NCBI RefSeq assembly: GCF_963576545.1
Contig: NC_083649.1
Span: 3,637,906 to 3,701,905, forward strand
From: Limanda limanda
Lineage: Eukaryota; Chordata; Actinopteri; Pleuronectiformes; Pleuronectidae
Length of the DNA stretch: 64,000 nucleotides
Reading direction: 5' to 3'
Part shown: positions 23,122-32,580 of the stretch, piece by piece
Numbering within the stretch: the first letter of the stretch is position 1
Layout: each line of letters starts with the position of its first letter
Program-made: the position numbers and the translations under genes
Notes under the pieces: model-generated
The model's database searches: none
What the model was told of the DNA's origin: nothing
What the model saw: the letters and a program-made list of their open reading frames with translations, nothing else

Positions 23122-23148
23122 ACACACACTCACACAAACACACACATG
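23070..23148. repeat. (CA)n microsatellite, interrupted
   Basis: CA units with ATG, TC and AA interruptions. It is followed by a GC-rich segment (23170-23540) with open frames on both strands but no domain. Confidence 0.95.
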
Positions 23149-23303
23149 CACGTACACGCACGTACGAGCATCGGAATTATTCATACGGCAGCTCGGGCGA
23201 TGGCCGCCGCTGGAAGCTCATCATCACCGCGTCGATACACAACCTCAGCGCTGGAAGTTAATCACGGAGCCCGCGGGGCACAAACACATCGAGTCCCGTT
23301 CAT

Positions 23304-23367
23304 GCACCGGAAACATCAGGTCCCGTTCCACCGGAAACATCTGGTCCCGATCCACCGGAAACATCAA
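23304..23367. repeat. 24-bp unit repeated about three times
   Basis: CCGGAAACATC followed by (A/T)GGTCCCGTTCCA-type sequence occurs three times in a row. It makes a (R/H)KH-Q/L-VP(F/I) peptide repeat in the plus frame. Too short and isolated to call coding. Confidence 0.6.
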
Positions 23368-23540
23368 ACATCTGCATCCAGCGGTGGTGATGACGCGACG
23401 GAGGCCGGAGACAGACTCCCGGGTTCCCTGAGCAGCGAACATCTGCAGGAGGAACATTTATTCATCTCCAGTCTAACCTGTGCACATCTCAATCAGGCCT
23501 GTGTGTTGTTGTCCACCTGCAGAACTCAACATGATGAGTA

Positions 23541-24685
23541 AAACGTGTATTTGCTCTCCCTGCAGCCTCCAGACCTCCAGACCTCATCCTGCACAAACCG
23601 ATAAAGAAAACATCCACCGCGCTATTTTTTGAAAAGTGACTGTAAAAGAAACTGGATATAAATATGAATTTTCCACTTAATTCAGAGCAATGTGTTCAAA
23701 GAGACGCGCTGGTTTACGGGCTCCTCTAATCATGTCTCATCAATAATGCAGCCTCAGACTGACAGGATGCCCGAAACCACAGCGCCTGCAACACGGAGCC
23801 CGCTCCTCGGACGGACACCGGCTAAACTTCAGCGTTTAGTTACAGTACAATTTTAATGAAATTAAATTTACTGACGGCGGAGGAGCGCATGTGCACATCT
23901 GGGTTCCGCTGGATGAGAAGCTCCCAGGCAGCGGAAATGGATCTGAACCCGAATCCAACACGGGTTATTTATTAGAAATTGTCAGAAAATATCATATAAG
24001 GGTGAGAATGTGTCTGTTATAACAAATGTGATGGATCTCTGTTCTCTCTTTATCCCCTTTTCAAAATTGGTTGTACATGTAAGATATTTATGTATGTATT
24101 TATATATATATATATATATACTGTATATGTAATAGCAGAAAATGAAATGTGGCATTTTATTTTTGAAGGACTTTTTGTTTACATATGTCACATTCATTAA
24201 GAGTGATTATTCAGAATTAGTTACAACGAGGCCTCCATGTATTTCACATGGTTATCGACAGCTGCAGGATGCACGTTCTGCAGGTGCAGTTACACACGTG
24301 TGCTCATCAGAATGAATACGTGAGGTGCATGTTGTTGTTTATATCAAAGTGCAAAAACATAAATCATCATCATGCAAACATCCTGGTGAATCAAGCAGCT
24401 CAGAGAACATCCATTCCAAGTTGTTCAAATTCACTTCTCCAGAGTGTATCACTGGACTTCTACTGCACAAACACAACACACACACACACAGAAACACACA
24501 AACCAATACACTGAGAGGAGGAGGGGAGAAAAAAATAACAGAAAATGCAAAATAGTGTCGGATGAAAAAACTTGGAATTAGGCTGCTGGGCCACTTTGAT
24601 TAAAAAAGCAAAACTCAACTTCCCAGAGTCCCTTTCAAATGCAGCAAACTGACAGAAACACACGGACACAGAAACCAATAATTGG
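23541..24685. other. Intergenic; (TA)n at 24101-24126
   Basis: AT-rich DNA with a short TA tract and a CA patch at 24473-24500. No supported gene. CGGAATGGATC-type and GGCTGCTGGGCC segments at 24575-24650 might belong to the regulatory block that follows. Confidence 0.4.
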
Positions 24686-24746
24686 TGCTTGTGTGTGCGT
24701 GTGTATGTGTGTGTGTGTGTGTGTGTGGATATGAGGGTGTGTGTGT
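24686..24746. repeat. (GT)n microsatellite, interrupted
   Basis: GT units with GCGT and GGATATGAGG interruptions. Confidence 0.9.
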
Positions 24747-24844
24747 GGTTGGTTGGAGGTTGCGTTTGGGGATTGGCTCCTTATGGACTGCGTTGCTTTA
24801 TTTCTCTGCCCTATATACACTCTCTGTCCGCCTCACTCCCTCTG

Positions 24845-25045
24845 CTCTGGAGGCTGCTGCTGCTGCTGCTGCTGCTGAAGGGATGTATGAAGCGCTACTT
24901 TCTTGTCTAGGTGATGAATAATGCAGCGCTCGGAGGCCAGCAAGTTTCCAGTTAAATACCAATTTGCTTAACCAGTGTTTCCAGCCTGTGCCAGCTCCAC
25001 TCAGTATATTGCAGGGAGCCACACCGGCCTCTGGTAATTAAAGAA
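24845..25045 (+). promoter_or_regulatory. Candidate conserved block with CTG repeat and POU-like motif
   Basis: (GCT)n at 24849-24877 (nine to ten units) is followed by a GC-balanced block. This includes GATGAATAATGCAG at 24913-24926, which resembles the POU4 site read on the other strand (CTGCATTATTCATC), and GGTAATTAAAG near 25034. The (GCT)n frames (poly-Ala, poly-Leu) lie in short open frames without support. Confidence 0.3.
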
Positions 25046-25328
25046 AAGATCTATATCTGGAGGGAGGGAGGGTGGAAGGAACCCGTCAGGCCTGCATGTG
25101 GTCAGAGAAAGGCCGCCCCCCCCCCCCTGTAAACTCAGAGCCATGGTTTTATTTATGAGGATGAAATTTAGAGAGGAACAAATCACCAAGACGGTGGGAC
25201 GGATGTGTGGAGATGGGTTTGTGTGTTGAAGGTGTGGAAATGTTCCTCGGTGAAAAGTAGATCCTCTTGTGATCAGCTGGTGTTTAGTGGTGGAAATGAG
25301 GCTTTTGGATTTACTGTCTTATGGTACA
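25046..25328. other. Intergenic, no supported gene
   Basis: Includes a C10 run near 25118. No frame, splice pair or repeat that I can support. Confidence 0.4.
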
Positions 25329-26390
25329 TGTGTGAAATAAAGGATCAGAGCATCTTTTCTGAGTTTTACACAATTGTTTCATACTCTGCTTTGTGGTATT
25401 GTGTAGAAAGTGCATTTACATCAGCTCTTTAACATCGTGAGACAGGATGTGTGTCACCGATTTCCTGGGTCTTGAGGAAGTAGATCACAGATATTTTTTG
25501 TTTTTGTCCTTCCATAATAAGTAATGTATAAAAGCCATACATCACCCATCTCCTGGAGACCATGGGGCTGATTTGTGTATAAAACTTTACATTTTTGCTC
25601 TCCCGGATGGTGGCCATCTTGGATTTTGGGGTCAACAGGATGTCTTAATGTCAAAATGATGTCAGAATCACAGTCTTTATGGTCAATTTACCACAAAAAG
25701 TGTCCTCATACATTATTCTAGGTGCTCTGGTTAAAAAGTTAATTTATGTATCAAAAATTACGTTTTCGCTCGCCCAGATGGTGGCCATCTTGGATTTCGG
25801 GGGTCAAGATGATGTCTAAATGGCAAAATTATGTCAGAATCACAATCCTTATAGTCATTTTACCCCCCAAAATGTGTATTCATACATTATTCTAGGTGCT
25901 CTGGTAAATAAGTTATTTTTACAAGATGGTGCCGGCTACCATTTTTGATTTGGCCCTCTAACGAAAAATGCCGACATTTTTGCGAGGGACATGGGGGCAA
26001 AATTTTTTATAAAAGGTGTAAAGAAGTCAAATCAGTCGTCAAAACATATTAGCCAGAGAAAAATCACGGGATTGAGGTTCCTGACCCCACTATGATGATT
26101 ATGATTTGAAATTTGTCGAGTATCCAAATAAAAATGTGGATGTAGTGAATCTAAAGGTGGCTTCATCTTATCTTAAATGTGCGAAATAAATGATCAGAGC
26201 ATCTTTAAGATTTATCAGAGCATCTTTTCTGCGTTTTAAACAATTGTTTCATACTGCGTGTTTTGTGGTATTGTGTAGAAAGTGCATTGTGTGTACAGGT
26301 ACTACATGAACTTGTTCAGCTCTTTAACATTGTGAGACAGGATGTGTGTCACTGATTTCATTGGTCTTGAGGAAGAAGATCACAGATGTT
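25329..26390. repeat. Interspersed repeat flanked by 160-210 bp direct repeats
   Basis: Two direct copies flank the block: 25329-25491 and about 26177-26390. They share GGATCAGAGCATCTTTTCT, CAATTGTTTCATACT, TGTGGTATTGTGTAGAAAG and CTTGAGGAAG(T/A)AGATCACAG. Between them, an inner unit containing GATGGTGGCCATCTTGGATT is tandemly repeated (near 25606 and 25779), with GTGCTCTGG ending each. The arrangement could be LTR-like or a tandem duplication, but no LTR ends (TG...CA) or polymerase frames are visible. Confidence 0.6.
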
Positions 26391-26461
26391 TATGGGACGG
26401 ATGATAATGTTGACACTGTGCATCATAACATCACGACAGACAGCGTTCACATTTAATAACT

Positions 26462-26467
26462 TTTATT
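26462..26467 (-). terminator. Poly(A) signal of the coiled-coil gene
   Basis: AATAAA on the minus strand, 24 nt beyond the stop codon at 26491-26493, followed by AT-rich sequence. Confidence 0.65.
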
Positions 26468-26490
26468 GTTAGAAGCAGAGGGGGGAGGGG

Positions 26491-26751
26491 TTAAGGGGAC
26501 AGAGAGTGGGGGGTGTCAGGAGCTTGACGGATGATAGAGGACATAACTGAGCTCCGTCGTTTAAAGAGGAAACTGGGGAACATCTTCCTCCTCTGAGTTC
26601 CCTCTCTCTCCTCCTTCTCCTTCTTCTCGCTCTTCTTCAGGGCTTTATGCTCCTCCTTCTCTCTCTCCAGTTGCTGTTTCCTTTCCAGCTTCTTCTTCTC
26701 CTTCCTCTCCTTCTTGACCTCCTTGTACTCATCGGTCTTCAAGGCGAGTTC
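26491..26751 (-). CDS. Coiled-coil gene, terminal coding exon
   Basis: Acceptor CTGTCTTATCAG (AG at 26752-26753 on the minus strand). It encodes ELALKTDEYKEVKK onward to stop TAA at 26491-26493, 86 residues, Lys/Glu-rich. Confidence 0.75.
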   Translation of the reverse strand, partial: ELALKTDEYKEVKKERKEKKKLERKQQLEREKEEHKALKKSEKKEKEEREGTQRRKMFPSFLFKRRSSVMSSIIRQAPDTPHSLSP

Positions 26752-27552
26752 CTGATAAGACAGAGACACAACCTAAGTTTCAACAGTGAACATGAAACAA
26801 ACATACAATCCATATAATTCTAATCTGAAATGATCTGATGTTAAGAACCTGAAGCTTAAAGTTCTGCTGCATCAGGACTTTCACTGCCTCCAGCTCAGCA
26901 AACAGCTTCTCCTTTGTCTCTGTGATCTGGTTCAGCTGAACCTCGATCTGCTGGAAGTTGGCCTCCTGCTCCAGGACGCTGCTCCTCAGCTTCTCCTCAC
27001 AGTCCAGCAGAGCTTGGAACTTCACCTTCCAGTGGTTTTCCAATTTCTGGTTCTCCACCTGCTGGAATTGAAGATCAGCGCCCAGCATGAAGTTTTCTTC
27101 CTCCAGGCCTTTCATTCTCTTCTTCAGATCGTCGAGCTCCGTCTCAGACTCGTCCTCGTTGGCTCTTCCTGTGTCCACAGACGTCTCCACGTTGACCGAG
27201 TTGTCTCTGAAGTGATGGAGAAGTGAAGGAATAGAGTCCATGTTCTTCTTCAGATCTGAGCTTCCTGTTGCCAGAGCAGTGTCTTCTGCAGCCAGGAGGG
27301 CCGGAGTTTTTTCATCAGACTGCATTTGTCCAAGAAACTGAAAATACAAATAAACACATAACCGGTAAATACACAGTCCCGTCCTAACTTCAGATATATT
27401 CAAACAGACAGAGCTGATTGGACTTTAGTCATTTACACACATCTGCTTTTAAAGTCTTTAAAACTACAGTTAAGTAAGAAAAGTTGTGCTTTGAAGTCTC
27501 TCCTGCTTAGAGCAAAACTTACTGTGTCTCCAGATAAACTGATCATCTCCAT
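26491..27552 (-). CDS. Coiled-coil protein of unknown function, three coding exons
   Basis: I do not recognise this family. Joining minus-strand exons 27552-27523, 27337-26849 and 26751-26491 gives 259 residues (267 if the ATG at 27576 is used). All introns are phase 0 and short (185 and 97 bp). Residues about 11-75 are acidic and Ser-rich; about 76-175 form a strong heptad coiled coil (for example LEEENFMLGADLQFQQVENQ). About 183-226 is a Lys/Glu helix (KKERKEKKKLERK), then a basic tail KRRSSVMSSIIRQ. There is no signal peptide, membrane segment or catalytic motif. The intracellular location and a scaffold or cytoskeletal role are guesses. The donor after exon 3 (CAG/GTTCTT) is weak, but the frame match across it is exact. 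A TATA box, a 5' noncoding exon and a poly(A) signal fit a working gene. Confidence 0.75.
26849..27337 (-). CDS. Coiled-coil gene, main coding exon
   Basis: 163 codons, phase 0 at both ends. Acceptor TTTGTATTTTCAG (minus strand, AG at 27338-27339), donor CAG/GTTCTT (26848-26847). Read past the weak donor, the frame continues to a stop at 26780-26782, so a retained-intron isoform would end there. Confidence 0.75.
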
Positions 27553-27576
27553 GCTGGATGAACGCAGGAAATCCAT
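27523..27576 (-). CDS. Coiled-coil gene, first coding exon
   Basis: Donor ACA/GTAAGT at 27522-27517. ATGs at 27576 and 27552 are both in frame. An acceptor TTCATCCAG lies just before 27553 and a donor GTAAGT at 27629-27624 lies upstream. If both are used, the 76-bp intron removes the first ATG and translation starts at 27552. Confidence 0.6.
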
Positions 27577-27629
27577 CGTAAGAAAAGTACTTGTAAAGTA
27601 TTTTAGGCGTAAAGCGCTGGTCTACTTAC

Positions 27630-27700
27630 GGTCGTCTGTCACGGTTTCAGGACGTTGTCGTTGTTGAGACACGACTCATGAGACGTGTTGCTCCTTTATA
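27630..27700 (-). promoter_or_regulatory. TATA box and 5' noncoding exon of the coiled-coil gene
   Basis: Minus-strand TATAAA at 27700-27695 predicts a start near 27668. The short exon from there to 27630 ends in GACGACC/GTAAGT, a good donor. No long frame lies in it. Confidence 0.5.
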
Positions 27701-27785
27701 TGAGAGTCAATTGCCTATGATCTAGAATCCTGAGCTCTAATTGTGACATCATTGGATCAAAGGATCGAAGCATCACAGGACTGTT

Positions 27786-28035
27786 GTTTTTGTCATGTGA
27801 CCAGAAACATCAAAGCACAAACTGTCTGAAGTGATTTGATCGATCTGTATCTGATTGGACAGTTTAAAAACACTCATGTCACCCAACATGGCTCATATCA
27901 TTAAATTGCTGTTTTTGTCATGTGACCAGAAACATCAAAGCACAAACTGTCTGAAGTGATTTGATCGATCTGGATCTGATTGGACAGTTTAAAAACACTC
28001 ATGTCACCCAACATGGCTCATATCATTAAATTGCT
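27786..28035. repeat. Tandem duplication, two copies of 125 bp
   Basis: GTTTTTGTCATGTGACCAGA begins at 27786 and again at 27911. The two units are nearly identical to TTAAATTGCT (28026-28035). They lie upstream of the coiled-coil gene promoter and include TCATGTGA, an E-box-like motif, once per unit. Confidence 0.95.
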
Positions 28036-28127
28036 TTAAGACCTTTTACAGAATATTATTTATTATTATTTCTCTATTAAGTCATGGGCACAGAGTTCTC
28101 AGGTTGCAGGTCAAAGTTACATGGAAG

Positions 28128-28460
28128 TAGGGTTTCAAAATTCTGGGAATATTCAAAGTTGGAAACTTTCCATGGGAATTAACGGGAATATACGGGAATT
28201 ACCGGGAATATACGGGAATATACGGGAATTAACGGGAATTAACGGGAATTAACGGCATAAACTGCAAATGTGTTGGGTAATTTATACTAACTATGTTTAC
28301 CTTGTCATATACAGACATAAATATAAATAAATATAAACATTTTGTTTTGTCATAGGCTGATTTGCGCCCTGAGGAAACTTTGGGCACTTGACTATATGCT
28401 TCTGCATTGTTGTGTCATTCTTAACATAGGTCTTTGCACAGTATTTGCAAATAAGTATTT
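28128..28460 (-). mobile_element. BED-finger hAT-like MITE, 3'-truncated copy
   Basis: It begins TAGGGTTTC at 28128 and shares GAAACTTTCCATGGGAATTA plus a run of CGGGAATTAA/CGGGAATATA units with the copies at 48988 and 49901. The minus frame keeps CKYCAKTYVKNDTTMQKH but diverges before the W-x-H-F start of the finger. The right end is missing near 28455-28460. It is a relic, not a working gene. Confidence 0.8.
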
Positions 28461-29390
28461 GCAGTATAGGGTCCCTTATTTTCATTCTCTCACACATTTA
28501 AAATATTATGTTAAAGTTTGTTTTTATTCAGAAGGTCATGATTGTTTGCTTAAAAACAAAGTAGATTCGACGTTTTAGCTCTTTTTCTTTAACTGAAACA
28601 ACGACATTTTCAGTTTGACAACATCGATATTGACGTGTGTTTTCCTGCTGTCAGGTTTATTTGGAGGCTTCGTTTTCAGCTTGCAGTATTATGTATAAAC
28701 TTTCTTTTACTTTCTTCCACATGGCGACATTGTGCGTTGATCTTGGCGGAGGTCTGCGCCCCCCCGTGCCCCCCCCCCAGGTTTAGTTAAAGGAGAATGA
28801 TCGGGATTTTCAGTCACTGTCACTCAGGCGACCTTGATTGACTAAGTATACAAACAGGGATGAACTGCAGGCCTCCTCTCTCCATGTGACCTCACCTCAT
28901 GTGACTCTACATGGGGATCAAACCAACGCCATTATGGGGGGTGAGGTGAGGTCAGCCCCCCCCCCCACTGCTTCTGCTTCACAAACAAGCAGCGGGAACC
29001 TGCTGAGTCCGGAGCAGCTCGGCTCACGTCCGGGTTCAGAGGATTAGATCTGGAACACGGCTCCGCAGCGAGCGTGATGACCGCCCGCAGCCCTGGGTCG
29101 TCCTGTCATACCCCCCCCCCCCACCCACCACCACCCACCACCACCTCCATCACCACACCATCCTCCCCCCCCGCTCCCCTCCCAGTGATCAGCTCACCAA
29201 AGCGGGATGCAGAACAAAATCCGTCCTCCTCCACCACCATCCCCGGAAAAAGTAAACACTGCCTCGCCGTTCCCTCGCCAATTGTTATTCATAGAGCAGA
29301 TAAATATTTAATTCCATCTAAGGATACCTTTTGTTAACAGAATTACCGTACAAGCCTGGCAGCCCATAAATCCCTCAATGAATTCAAATT
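28461..29390. other. Intergenic; possible conserved block at 29270-29390
   Basis: Homopolymer C runs near 28761-28779 and 28959-28970, and C/A-rich simple sequence at 29110-29190. The AT-balanced part 29270-29390 (TTGTTATTCATAGAGC, ATAAATATTTAATTCC) is dense in homeodomain-type cores and is the best regulatory candidate here. No gene supported. Confidence 0.3.
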
Positions 29391-30440
29391 CTGGTCGTTC
29401 TCCGTGTTTCGTGTGAGGTGGAAGGAGGAGAGAGGAAGAAGAGAGGGATGAGGTCGAGCGGGAAGAGGAGGAGAAGGTTGGGGGAGGAAGAGAAAATTAT
29501 GGAGCACGAGGGTGGAAAGTGTGAGATGGAGGAGGAGGAGGAGGAGGAGGAGGGAGGAAGAGGGTGGTGGCAGGAGGAGATGAACGACATGTAGAAGAAG
29601 AAAAAATGGATGGTGTGAACGATGAAGAAGAGAGGGATGAGGTGGAGCGAGAAGAGGAAGAGAAGGTTGGGGGAGGAAAAGAGAAAATGATGGAGCACGA
29701 GGGTGGAAAGTGTGAGATGGAGGAGGAGGAGGAGGAGGGAGGAAGAGGGTGGTGGCAGGAGGAAATGAACGACATGTAGAAGAGGAAACAACTGATGGTG
29801 TGAATGAGGAAGAAGAGATGGAGGTGAGGGAGCAGTAGAAGACGGGGGAGGTGCGGTGGAGGTGAAAGGTTGGAAACAATAGAAGGGACAGAGGAGGAAA
29901 AGAGAAGGGTGAAGCTAGAGGAGGTGTTAAGAGCAGAGGATGAGGACGAAGAGAGAGGGATGGAAGAAGATGAGGAAAAGAGGAAGTAGATGAAATGGCA
30001 ATGAGGTGCAGGAGGAAGAGGTGGAAGAAGAGGAGGGAAGACAAAAGAGGTATGAGAAGATGGAGAAGGACAGAAGGAAATGGAAAGGAAAGAAGGAGGG
30101 AGGAAGAAGTACCAGAAAAGAAAAGGTTGTAGCAGACAAGTAAAGGGGGAAGTTTGAGGAAGAAGATGAGGGACGATGGAGGAGAAGGAGGAGGAAGATC
30201 TTGCAAATGTAAACAGAGTCGATGGAGGTGGACAGGTAAAGAGGGATGAGGAGGAGAAAGGTGGAGGTGGAGGAAGAGCAGATGTACAGAGCGATGGAGC
30301 TGGACCAAGCGGAGTAAAGGACGTGAGGAAGGAGGTGCAGGATGAGAATAAAGACAATATGAACAGAGGAGGAAGTAGAGAAAAGAGGAAAAGCGAGAGA
30401 ATAAGAAGGGGAAACAGAAGGAGGAGGTGCAGGAGTCACA
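29391..30440. repeat. Kilobase purine-rich (GAGGAAGAAG-type) tract
   Basis: Plus strand is very rich in A and G for about 1.05 kb. A block with GGAGCACGAGGGTGGAAAGT occurs twice, near 29501 and 29693. Large Ser/Phe/Leu frames on the minus strand (up to 373 codons) and Glu/Gly frames on the plus strand are produced by the composition. Confidence 0.9.
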
Positions 30441-30580
30441 GCAGACTCCATTGATCTGGAGCATGAGACGACTCGTCTTTGTTTTCCTTCTCAGACATAA
30501 ATAATGGATCGAGGAGTTCTGATGAGAACATTAACATCAGGCTGAACTTAATGAGCACGAGCGCCGAGTGTGAATCATGT

Positions 30581-30604
30581 GACGACCAATCAGCCAATCA
30601 CGTG
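30581..30604 (+). promoter_or_regulatory. Paired CCAAT boxes and E-box
   Basis: CCAAT at 30586-30590 and 30594-30598, directly followed by CACGTG at 30599-30604. Promoter-like spacing, but no gene with a credible frame starts after it; the 500-codon frame that follows is the 15-bp minisatellite. Confidence 0.3.
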
Positions 30605-30715
30605 CGTCCCAGACGAGAAGCAAGGAGGCCTATTGATTCTGAATAAAGTCCGAGGCTGTGATTCCGGAGCAGGAGGCTGTAGAGGAGCAGTCGGTAACTT
30701 TCCTCCTCCTTCTTC

Positions 30716-31996
30716 CTCAGCTCGTTCTACCTCAGCTCCTTCTACCTCAGCTCCTTCTACCTCATTTCCTTCTACCTCAGCTCCTTCTTCCTCAGCTCCT
30801 TTTACATCAGCTCCTTCTACCTCAGCTCCTTCTACCAGGTCCTTCTACCTCAGCTGCTTCTACCTCATTTCCTTCTACCTCATTTCCTTCTACCTCAGCT
30901 CCTTCCACCTCAGCTCCTTCTACCTCAGGTCCTTCTACTTCAGCTCCTTCTACCTCACCTCCTTCTACCTCACCTCCTTCTACCTCAGCTCCTTCTTCCT
31001 CAGCTCCTTCCACCTCAGCTCCTTCTATCTCAGCTCCTTCTTCCTCAGCTCCTTCTACCTCAGCTCCTTCTACCTCAGCTCCTTCTACCTCAGCTCCTTC
31101 TACCTCAGCTCCTTCTACCTCAGCTCCTTCTACCTCAGCTCCTTCCATCTCAGCTCCTTCCACCTCAGCTCCTTCTACCTCAGCTCCTTCTACCTCAGCT
31201 CCTTCTACCTCAGCTCCTTCTACCTCAGCTACTTCTTCCTCAGCTCCTTCTACCTCAGCTCCTTCTACCTCAGCTTCTTCTTCCTCAGCTCCTTCTACCT
31301 CAGCTCCTTCTTCCTCAGCTCCTTCTACCTCAGCTCCTTCTACCTCAGCGCCTTATTCCTCAGCTCCTTCTACCTCAGCTCCTTCTACCTCAGCGCCTTC
31401 TTCCTCAGTCCCATCTACCTCAGCTCCTTCTTCCTCAGCTCCTTCTACCTCAGCTCCTTCTTCCTCAGCTCCTTCTACCTCAGCTCCTTCTACCTCAGCT
31501 CCTTCTTCCTCAGCTCCTTCTACCTCAGCTCCTTCTACCTCAGCTCCTTCTACCTCATTTCCTTCTTCCTCACCTCCTTCTTCCTCAGCTCCTTCTACCT
31601 CAGCTCCTTCTTCCTCAGCTCCTTCTACCTCAGCTCCTTCTACCTCAGCTCCTTCTACCTCAGCTCCTTCTACCTCAGCTCCTTCTACCTCAGCTCCTTC
31701 TCCATCAGCTCCTTCTACCTCAGCTCCTTCTTCCTCAGCTCCTTCCACCTCAGCTCCTTCTACCTCAGCGCCTTCTCCCTCAGCTCCTTCTACCTCAGCT
31801 CCTTCTACCTCAGCTCCTTCTACCTCAGCTCCTTCTACCTCAGCTCCTTCTACCTCAGCTCCTTCTCCCTCAGCTCCTCGTACCTCAGCTCCTTCCTCCT
31901 CAGCTCCTTCTACCTCAGCTCCTTCTCCCTCAGCTCCTCGTACCTCAGCTCCTTCCTCCTCAGCTCCTTCTACCTCAGCTCCTTCTTCCTCAGCTC
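30716..31996. repeat. Minisatellite, 15-bp unit (CAGCTCCTTCTACCT)n
   Basis: About 85 copies over 1.28 kb, mostly with TCTACCT or TCTTCCT variants. Because 15 is divisible by three and the unit lacks stops, long frames stay open: SSFYL-type and APSTS-type on the plus strand and AEVEG-type on the minus strand. There is no start, signal or flanking domain to suggest a mucin-like gene. Confidence 0.95.
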
Positions 31997-32200
31997 CGCT
32001 CGGCTCCACACGTTTGTTTGGTCGGCCACCGGAGATCAAGACCTGTTGAGGCCACTGTCGACTCGACATTAAACATTAATCAGCCTCGCTTGCTGTTAAT
32101 AATATCCCCCCCCCCCCCCCCCACCCCACCAGCCCCTTCTCCTTTTTAATGAAATTCTTCTTCTTTTTAAAAAAAATCTAATTCCCCTAAGCAGAGCTGA
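31997..32200. other. Short unique flank with C-run
   Basis: Unique sequence after the array, with a C run at about 32107-32122 followed by CACCCCACC. No gene. Confidence 0.5.
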
Positions 32201-32520
32201 ACGGATGGTGGGGAAGAGGGTCCGCGTTCCTCATGGAGCAAAAAGGTTTCAATTGGGGCTCTTTGATAGCTTTTAATAATATCCCAATGGTTGAGGGATA
32301 AAATCAAATAGAATTATAGGTCTTTGATTTACGTCCTTAACATCAAACCATGTGTGTGTGTCTGTGTGTGTCTCTGTGTGTGTGTGTGTGTGTGTGTGTA
32401 GCACAGCTGAAGGACTCAGTTTGACTCTCATGCCTTTGGTTAAAATAATATCTTCCGCCCGATCCAGGAGCTTTTGAATTAGTGTGATCACAAAGATTTC
32501 ATCCAGCTCCACATGTGGTG
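32201..32520. promoter_or_regulatory. Candidate conserved noncoding block, split by (GT)n
   Basis: Non-repetitive, GC-balanced sequence at 32205-32345 (GCAAAAAGGTTTCAATTGGG, GCTTTTAATAATATCCC) and 32400-32520, interrupted by (GT)n at 32351-32398. It looks more ordered than its surroundings; conservation is untested. Confidence 0.25.
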
Positions 32521-32541
32521 CAGCTGTCCGTCAGTGTGTGG

Positions 32542-32542
<1 letters not shown>

Positions 32543-32578
<36 letters not shown>
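32543..32578. repeat. (GT)n microsatellite
   Basis: About 18 units. Confidence 0.95.

Positions 32579-32580
<2 letters not shown>

Noticed and set aside
29343..30464. 373-codon minus frame rich in Ser, Leu, Pro and Phe
   Set aside because: Follows from the pyrimidine-rich strand composition; overlapping frames are equally open.
30570..32072. 500-codon and 463-codon Ser/Phe or Ser/Thr/Pro frames, mucin-like
   Set aside because: Fifteen-bp minisatellite divisible by three; several frames on both strands are open at once.
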